From positions 1-34,061 of IMG/VR virus record IMGVR_UViG_3300010966_000088: a DNA stretch of 34,061 bases, one strand, 5' to 3'. Source of the stretch: a virus. Both the position numbers and the translations under genes were made by a program. The notes beneath the pieces were generated by a model. That model made no database searches and was not told the DNA's origin. It worked only from the letters and a program-made list of their open reading frames with translations. Of the stretch, positions 29,604-34,061 are shown in pieces. Each line of letters begins with the position of its first letter. The first letter of the stretch is position 1.

Positions 29604-30252
29604 CATGTCCAGCACCATTGTCATTAAAAGTGACCAGATGAATGCGGAGGACCTACCACCCCAACTGGGTTCACGAACATTCACGATTACTGGTGTCGAC
29701 GTTCGGGACACCGCAGAACAACCACTGTGGATCTATTTCGCAGAGTTCGATCAGAAGAAACCGTTTAAGCCGTCCCTGACGGTCCGTAAGATCCTGCTCA
29801 TTGCATGGGGGCCCGAAACAGACGATTGGATCGGACACCGGCTCACCCTGTTCACCGATCCTGAGGTGAGGTGGGCAGGCAAGGCAACCGGAGGTATCCG
29901 GATCTCGCACATGTCCGGGATCACGCACCGGATCGACGCAAATCTGTCGTCCACTCGGGGAGTGCGGAAGCCGCACATCATCGAACCTCTGCCGGCCGGT
30001 ACGGACTCCCCGGTAGTGCTCGAGGGTATCCGGGCGGCAATCACGTGGTGGGAAGGCAGAGAGGTCACGGTGACCCAGCTAGAGCAGTGGTTGGGGGCAC
30101 CGGTTGACCTCTGGGACGCGCGCTCGCTGGCTCGGTTGAGGTCGGCCGGTGACAAGGTTCACCGTGGTGTTTCATCGGTCGCTGATGTCCTGTCCGTGAG
30201 TTCATCGGTGCTGCAGGTCGACGACATCCCTACCGGACGGGTGCCGGAATGA
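29596..30252 (+). CDS. OB-fold-like recombination-associated protein
   Basis: 218 aa, ATG 29596 just before the previous stop, with GAAAGGGG 14-17 bases upstream. The N-terminal half is beta-rich (TIVIKSDQMN, RTFTITGVDV, LWIYFAEF) with DWIGHRLTLFTDPEV and GKATGGIRISHMS (about 75-106), a pattern I associate with phage proteins encoded beside Exo8 and RecT-type genes. The C-terminal part has a W-rich helix and a Ser-rich end. A single-stranded-DNA-binding or annealing partner role is inferred from context; no confirmed family. Confidence 0.6.
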   Translation: MADMSSTIVIKSDQMNAEDLPPQLGSRTFTITGVDVRDTAEQPLWIYFAEFDQKKPFKPSLTVRKILLIAWGPETDDWIGHRLTLFTDPEVRWAGKATGGIRISHMSGITHRIDANLSSTRGVRKPHIIEPLPAGTDSPVVLEGIRAAITWWEGREVTVTQLEQWLGAPVDLWDARSLARLRSAGDKVHRGVSSVADVLSVSSSVLQVDDIPTGRVPE

Positions 30253-30824
30253 CCGATCAGGTATCGAACGATGACAACCGGCCTCAAGTCGGCCAGTACC
30301 TAGACGGTGGTGTCGTCATCCGGCGCGGCCTACTCGATGAGCTGATCTGCGAACTCGGTTGGGCGCTTTACGCCGATGAACTGGTCAGTGAAGTGCCGGG
30401 CCTGCAGCGTTTCTACGATGACGTGCTGACCCTGTACCCAGAGATGCGGCCGGCACCCGTTAAGCCACCTCGACCCCGTGTCAGCCTGCAGAAACCACGG
30501 TCCGTACCGATAACACCGGGCATGGTCGCTGACGCTGCAGCGAGGCAGGATCAGCGGCGCCAAAAACTGTCGGAGGTCACCACTGGTGCACCGGGTGACA
30601 TCCAAACGTTCCGGGCCTTCATTACGTGGCCGAAGGGTCAACATCCTGGCGCCGATGTGATCCGTGAGATGTGGCTCGACCAACTCAAATTCATGGGGGG
30701 CCGATCGGTCGATGGTGTCTTTCTGACATCAGAACCCGCCTACACGTCCCTGATGAATCCGGGCACCGATGGGGCATTCATTGACGGTCTGGCTTACCGG
30801 GATCGGCCGGTGACTGACCAGTGA
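30249..30824 (+). CDS. Unknown protein in the recombination operon
   Basis: 191 aa, ATG overlapping the previous stop. A helical N-terminal part (VVIRRGLLDELICELGWALY, then a Leu/Tyr-rich helix), a Pro/Arg linker (about 76-100), a helix ADAAARQDQRRQKLSEV, and a C-terminal alpha/beta piece (DIQTFRAFITWPKGQHPGAD). No known motif. Tight coupling on both sides indicates a role with the neighbouring DNA-handling proteins. Confidence 0.6.
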   Translation: MTDQVSNDDNRPQVGQYLDGGVVIRRGLLDELICELGWALYADELVSEVPGLQRFYDDVLTLYPEMRPAPVKPPRPRVSLQKPRSVPITPGMVADAAARQDQRRQKLSEVTTGAPGDIQTFRAFITWPKGQHPGADVIREMWLDQLKFMGGRSVDGVFLTSEPAYTSLMNPGTDGAFIDGLAYRDRPVTDQ

Positions 30825-31426
30825 TCATTGCCGGGTTGGACCTCAGTCTCAGCTCAACCGGTGTCGCCATCATCGACACCGACAGACACTTGGGGTTCAA
30901 GGTGTTTCGGATCAGATCCGCCGGCACCGGAAAACGAGGCGCCGAAACCCTGCTCTCGCGCCAGATCAGGTTGCAAAATATCGAGGATCAAGCCGCCAAA
31001 ATATGGGCGACATACCTACCTGACGTGGTTTTCGTTGAGCAACCGGTACTCAGTAGTGCGAGCGCTTACGGGCACGACATCAGCGGTAATTGGTGGCGCA
31101 ACGTATCGCGTATCTATGGGTACGGCATCCCCGTAGTTGAGGTCGGCAACCAAAAAGTGAAGATCTACGCCACGGGGTCCGGTGCCACCTCCGGCCCGAA
31201 CAAGGTCGAGAAAAAACACATCATCGCAGCAGTGCAAGACAATTCCCGTTACGGATCGGCGCTCGCGCGTCAGGTCGACGGCGAAGGGTCCGATGTCTGC
31301 GACGCGTTCATACTCGCTGCCCTAGGTGCCCGGTTGATCGGGCAACCTGTGGAGCTCACCACACTCCCGTTCACACATGTGCGGGCAATGGAAAACCTGT
31401 CACTACCAGAAGGGTTCGCACTATGA
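30821..31426 (+). CDS. RuvC-like Holliday junction resolvase
   Basis: 201 aa, GTG overlapping the previous stop. RNase H-fold acids are visible: GLDLSLSSTG (D7), VVFVEQP (E73), and EGSDVCDAFILA (Asp pair near 162-165), the RuvC order. A basic loop with GSGATSGPNKVEKK lies before the last helix. The family cuts branched DNA; here it would resolve junctions from the RecE-type recombination genes upstream or before packaging. The stop overlaps the next ATG. Confidence 0.83.
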   Translation: MIIAGLDLSLSSTGVAIIDTDRHLGFKVFRIRSAGTGKRGAETLLSRQIRLQNIEDQAAKIWATYLPDVVFVEQPVLSSASAYGHDISGNWWRNVSRIYGYGIPVVEVGNQKVKIYATGSGATSGPNKVEKKHIIAAVQDNSRYGSALARQVDGEGSDVCDAFILAALGARLIGQPVELTTLPFTHVRAMENLSLPEGFAL

Positions 31427-32190
31427 CCGTCACCAGAGAAGCAGGCCTAGACCTGAAACTCATCGGGCTGAGGCAAGCGCTCACAGCAGTCCCACCACAC
31501 GCATCCAAGACGAAAACCGGTGATGAGGAAGCAATCAACCGGGTTCGCCTGATTTTTGCGGCCGGCTGGTTGTTCGTCGCCGCGACCAACGGTTCGACCT
31601 CCGCACTCGCCAGGGTCAGGATCACGGAAGACACCCGTGGTGCTCTGGGAGTCCTTGACCCGGACGACGCACCGATCCTTGTCGACCTGCAGCTACGCCG
31701 TATCAAGCTGCTGCTGCAGCAGTTCAAGCCCAATAAGTCGGAGGAAGCAGACCACCAACTCATTCACGTTGATCTGAACTTCACCGACCCCGAAGAGCCC
31801 GTAATCGACTTCACCGATGTCGGGGGCCTCTGGTCTGCAGGTGAGTCTCAGAGGTGGCCGCTCGAGCCAGCGCACGAAGGGTTCCCCGACATCCTGTCCA
31901 TTGCCGGCACGGCACTTGAGCGCGCCGGTGAATCGAGGGGGGCAAAGGACCTGATCGCAGACCCCAAGCTGCTGGCAATGTTCGCCGCGTCGGGGAAGGC
32001 CTACGCCGCGCCAGTGCAGATCAGGGCAACCGGCACCGATGAATCCCGAGGGTTCCTCGTTGCCTGCGGACCGGATTTCATCGGGACCATTGAGTCCCGA
32101 CACGATGACGATGGCGGTATCAAGCGCCGTGACAGTGCCCACCTCGACTGGCTGAACACCATCGGCCGGCCCAAGCTGAAAGCAGTCTGA
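31423..32190 (+). CDS. DNA polymerase sliding-clamp-like protein
   Basis: 255 aa, ATG overlapping the resolvase stop. It begins with a helix (KLIGLRQALTAVPPHASKT) followed by strands RVRLIFAAGWLFVAATNGST (about 40-59), a helix LVDLQLRRIKLLLQQFKP (about 86-103), then HVDLNFTDPEEPVIDFTDVG. Repeated helix-strand layout and a FPDI-ending acidic stretch resemble phage beta-clamp proteins, shorter than bacterial DnaN (about 370 aa). It would hold a polymerase or the resolvase on DNA. Confidence is moderate because the recognition is structural pattern only. Confidence 0.6.
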   Translation: MTVTREAGLDLKLIGLRQALTAVPPHASKTKTGDEEAINRVRLIFAAGWLFVAATNGSTSALARVRITEDTRGALGVLDPDDAPILVDLQLRRIKLLLQQFKPNKSEEADHQLIHVDLNFTDPEEPVIDFTDVGGLWSAGESQRWPLEPAHEGFPDILSIAGTALERAGESRGAKDLIADPKLLAMFAASGKAYAAPVQIRATGTDESRGFLVACGPDFIGTIESRHDDDGGIKRRDSAHLDWLNTIGRPKLKAV

Positions 32191-32191
32191 A

Positions 32192-32611
32192 ATGGATGAT
32201 TTCGCAGAGGTTCAGGCCCGGGCCGAGAACAGGGAACGGTGGGAAACCGCGTTGGGTCTCACTGCCTCGTTGTGGGCCGGTGCGGGTTGGGAATTCGCGC
32301 ATTTCAACGCTGACGCTGAGTTGCCGGTGACGGCGGTCAGGAACCGGCAGAAATTCGTGAACACCGCCGGATGGTTGTACGGGGTTCTGAACACGGTTCC
32401 CGAGGATCAGCCGACCCCGATGGAAGGCCCATCACCGAATAGTTTCCGCATCGTTGAAAGCGGAAATTTTGATTACCTGATGGCACTGGCCAGAGTCGCA
32501 GCCGAAAAATCAGTGGCAACTGTCATGCGTAACAAGCACCTCGACGCGATTGAACTGCAGTCGCCGAGAACGAATCTGATCAACCCGATCCCTTACCAGA
32601 ACAACGGGTAA
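32192..32611 (+). CDS. Unknown protein
   Basis: 139 aa, ATG 1 base after the previous stop. Mostly helical: ENRERWETALGLTASLWAG, then NRQKFVNTAGWLYGVLNT and a central PTPMEGPSPNSF loop. Contains many Trp and aromatic residues; no motif recognised. It directly precedes a Cys-rich protein. Confidence 0.6.
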   Translation: MDDFAEVQARAENRERWETALGLTASLWAGAGWEFAHFNADAELPVTAVRNRQKFVNTAGWLYGVLNTVPEDQPTPMEGPSPNSFRIVESGNFDYLMALARVAAEKSVATVMRNKHLDAIELQSPRTNLINPIPYQNNG

Positions 32612-32992
32612 GTGTTCACCTGCACTAAATGTGGGGTCGAGGTGAAACCGGTGATCACCGTGAAAGGGAAAATCCGGGATCTCGACCCCACACCAACCGA
32701 ACACGGCAACCACGTCATGATCACCACCCCTGCAGGTCACATCAGAGCCCTGATCATCACCGGGAGCTCTGAGGAACCCGACGGGCACCGATACCGGGCG
32801 CACCGGTGCCCACCACCACTCCCGGACGGGCCTCCCTGTGACACCTGCAGGCGCCCGATGAACCCACGTCAGTTCAGCCTCCGCACCAACCAGTTGCGTC
32901 ATGCCGGATGCGAACCGGAGTTCACCGATCAGATCGAGACAGAGAGGAGAACCCAAGCCGCTAGGGACGCACGTAAGCGGCCGGCACGCTGA
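32612..32992 (+). CDS. Zinc-finger-like small protein
   Basis: 126 aa, GTG start directly after the previous stop. Two metal-binding clusters: CTKCG near the start with HRCP (about 66), and CDTCRRPM (about 77-84) with HAGC (about 98-101). The C-terminus is basic (RRTQAARDARKRPAR). The layout fits a small treble-clef or zinc-ribbon DNA/RNA-binding protein. It ends the operon before the terminator. Confidence 0.65.
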   Translation: MFTCTKCGVEVKPVITVKGKIRDLDPTPTEHGNHVMITTPAGHIRALIITGSSEEPDGHRYRAHRCPPPLPDGPPCDTCRRPMNPRQFSLRTNQLRHAGCEPEFTDQIETERRTQAARDARKRPAR

Positions 32993-33000
32993 CCCGTAAT

Positions 33001-33081
33001 GTCAGAGGTCCACACACGAGATTGACGGGTGATGGGGCCGCACCGGACGAGTGCGGCCCCATCGTTGCCCGCACCTCTGAC
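33001..33081 (+). repeat. 9-base inverted repeat enclosing the terminator
   Basis: GTCAGAGGT (33001-33009) and ACCTCTGAC (33073-33081) are exact inverted copies, with the 13-bp terminator hairpin between them. It could be an operator pair or form a larger stem. Confidence 0.45.
33031..33063 (+). terminator. Perfect 13-bp hairpin terminator
   Basis: GATGGGGCCGCAC (33031-33043) pairs with GTGCGGCCCCATC (33051-33063), loop CGGACGA. Weak U-run GTTG follows. It lies 38 bases after the zinc-finger gene and separates it from the replication-type genes. Confidence 0.8.
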
Positions 33082-33102
33082 CACGGAAGAGGGGGCAAGC
33101 CC

Positions 33103-33135
33103 ATGATGACAGTCCGACGGGTTGAGCCCTGCTGA
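33103..33135 (+). CDS. 10-codon upstream ORF (leader peptide candidate)
   Basis: ATG-ATG-ACA... encoding MMTVRRVEPC, stop TGA 33133-33135. An AGAGGGGG purine run lies upstream at a reasonable distance. The stop shares its last base with the ATG of the next gene, so translation of that gene may be coupled to this ORF. Too short to test by sequence alone. Confidence 0.4.
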   Translation: MMTVRRVEPC

Positions 33136-33446
33136 TGGGCGCAGGCAACGTGGCGAAGGTGTGCATCCATTGGCCTCACCTGCCGCATCCAGCGTTCAGG
33201 GTGCTCACACAGATGGCCGTGGTGGCTCTCGATCGGGACAACCCGCCCGTGTACTACGGGGGCAGGGATGCGCTTGTGAGGGTTCTAGGAAGGGGTGATG
33301 AGCCGACCGACGCGGACTATCAGGCGCTCAAGCGAGCGATTCGGGGCCTGTTGATAAGTGGGGTGGTAGCTGTGGATAAACATGCCGGTCCTGGGCATAC
33401 GACCCGGTATTCGCTGCATCTCGACCCACCAACAGGTATCACCTAG
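33135..33446 (+). CDS. Winged-helix-like DNA-binding protein (replication type)
   Basis: 103 aa, ATG in TGATG after the short upstream ORF. Pattern VYYGGRDALVRVLGRGDEPT (about 35-54), then a helix YQALKRAIRGLLISGVVAVDK and KHAGPGHTTRYSLHL resemble the winged-helix N-terminal domain of actinophage replication-initiation proteins: wing GPGHTTRYSL and helices AIRGLL. The first copy of three palindromic repeats overlaps its 3' end, consistent with autoregulation or origin binding. Small size suggests a standalone binding domain. Confidence 0.68.
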   Translation: MGAGNVAKVCIHWPHLPHPAFRVLTQMAVVALDRDNPPVYYGGRDALVRVLGRGDEPTDADYQALKRAIRGLLISGVVAVDKHAGPGHTTRYSLHLDPPTGIT

Positions 33447-33507
33447 TGACACCTGTTCGTCGGCAACAGGTATCACCGGGTGACCGGAACAGGTATCACC
33501 CGGTGAC
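33431..33507. repeat. Three iteron-like palindromic repeats
   Basis: AACAGGTATCAC begins at 33431, 33465 and 33488; each is followed by 3 bases and GTGAC. The first is a fuller dyad reaching 33457 (right arm GTGACACCTGTT, one mismatch to the left arm). Steps are 34 and 23 bases. The array overlaps the 3' end of the winged-helix gene and sits before the next start. It looks like an origin iteron set or an operator. Confidence 0.8.
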
Positions 33508-33528
33508 CCCCTAAGGAGTAAGAGGAAT

Positions 33529-33822
33529 ATGAAAGAACAGAGGACAACAACAGATCAGGCGCAACTCGTCACCATCCCGCGCGAGGCGCTCGCTGTGGAT
33601 AACTTCCCGAGATCTTGGGGTTACTGGGTTGGGCGCACCGGGATCGTGCACAGATCGGTGTCATGGTCTGAGTGCACCGTGATGTGGTCCTCTCGGTACC
33701 CCAAGAGTTCGCAGCTTCCTGCCGGTCCTCGTTGCTCGAGCTGCTTCCCAACCTCTGAGGTCGCCCGCAGAGGTCGCACCATGACAGGTTGGCCACGCGA
33801 TGACCGGCCGGCGAACCCGTGA
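33529..33822 (+). CDS. Unknown protein downstream of the repeats
   Basis: 97 aa, ATG with AAGGAG and AGAGG upstream. Starts MKEQRTTTDQAQLVTIPREA with a Trp-rich centre (FPRSWGYWVGRTGIV) and a CSSCF pair near residue 69-73. The C-terminal third is basic and of low complexity. No family recognised; the ribosome site is good but the coding signal of the end is weak. Confidence 0.5.
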   Translation: MKEQRTTTDQAQLVTIPREALAVDNFPRSWGYWVGRTGIVHRSVSWSECTVMWSSRYPKSSQLPAGPRCSSCFPTSEVARRGRTMTGWPRDDRPANP

Positions 33823-34003
33823 CACCCGGATCACCCGATGCGCTTGTCATGGCATGTGGGTATGGGACACGGAATGCCCCATCAGGGACGCTGGGGGCCG
33901 CACAGAGCCCGATATGAGGGCACGGTGGGCACACGGGCCCACCACCACCACCGTTAGGCCCTTAGAGAGCCACACAGAGCCGCAACGAGAAACGGAACCA
34001 AAA
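33823..34003 (+). other. 181-base gap with hairpin and a doubtful 39-codon ORF
   Basis: Between two plus-strand genes. A 7-bp stem GGTGGGC/GCCCACC (33924-33930 and 33937-33943) is followed by CCACCACCACC, related to the 18-base intergenic repeat. An ORF from ATG 33838 to TAG 33955-33957 (39 codons) has no convincing ribosome site and reads through the CACC run as HHHH. No promoter could be set. Confidence 0.5.
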
Positions 34004-34061
34004 ATGAGCAACCCGTCACCCGAACAACAGCTAGTCGCCCAACTCCGCATCCTGCAGCGCG
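34004..34061 (+). CDS. Start of a protein cut by the window edge
   Basis: ATG 34004, 19 codons visible: MSNPSPEQQLVAQLRILQR. No ribosome-binding site is clear; the leader GAAACGGAACCAAAA is A-rich. The family cannot be judged. Confidence 0.55.
   Translation, partial: MSNPSPEQQLVAQLRILQR

Noticed and set aside
30001-34061. Integrase or excisionase in the right part
   Set aside because: No tyrosine or serine recombinase motif is seen; the LuxR-type HTH protein has no recombinase domain.
1-34061. CRISPR array
   Set aside because: No set of regularly spaced repeats with unique spacers; the only short tandem repeats are those at 33431 and 21808, with unequal or coding spacing.

Overview
The window is the left-hand and central part of the genome of a long-tailed siphovirus (HK97-type capsid) of an actinobacterium. 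GC is about 60 percent, GTG starts are frequent, start and stop codons overlap by 4 bases (GTGA/ATGA) throughout, and the gene families are those of phages of Mycobacteriales such as Rhodococcus, Gordonia or relatives. The exact host is inference. No integrase or complete tRNA is visible; the right end is cut inside a gene, and the left end is cut inside a small-terminase-like gene.

Layout. 1-5.6 kb: packaging and head (small terminase C-terminus, large terminase, portal, U35/S78-type protease, major capsid protein), closed by tandem hairpins. 5.7-8.5 kb: an accessory virion block (75-aa protein, GT-A glycosyltransferase, small structural protein, and a 494-aa protein with a glycerophosphodiester-phosphodiesterase-like C-terminus). 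8.5-17.7 kb: connector, tail terminator-like protein, two tandem tail-tube paralogues, an HK97 gp10-like protein, chaperones made by a -1 frameshift at GGGAAAA, a 641-aa tape measure (about 0.1 micrometre tail by the usual scaling), a 1143-aa tail-tip protein and a 146-aa fibre-like protein. An HNH nuclease follows on the minus strand at 17.8-18.1 kb. 18.2-20.2 kb: lysis (amidase endolysin, three small proteins of which two have one membrane segment, multi-pass holin-like protein), ended by an 18-bp perfect hairpin.

20.3-33 kb: early/accessory half. A divergent control region at 20.59-20.67 kb has back-to-back promoters, both predicted to give (nearly) leaderless mRNAs and both covered by repeated TTACA(A/G)GCG half-sites. 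A row of small genes leads through an XRE-type regulator to a C5-cytosine methyltransferase that carries a long second reading frame nested inside it. Next come a cassette of five small all-helical proteins with similar leaders, a tRNA acceptor/T-arm-like minihelix and a membrane-anchored secreted protein. The DNA-metabolism operon follows (RecE/Exo8-like nuclease, LuxR-type HTH, OB-like protein, RuvC-like resolvase, sliding-clamp-like protein). 33.0-34.1 kb: terminator, a 10-codon upstream ORF coupled to a winged-helix-like gene, and three iteron-like repeats.

No stretch of 300 bases lacks a gene; the longest gaps (32993-33102 and 33823-34003) are described as features. Genome-wide, CTGCAG is strongly over-represented (about 70 copies counted by eye against about 11 expected from composition). 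The most interesting items are the nested frame in the methyltransferase gene, the helical-protein cassette, the minihelix, the divergent operator region and the CTGCAG excess.
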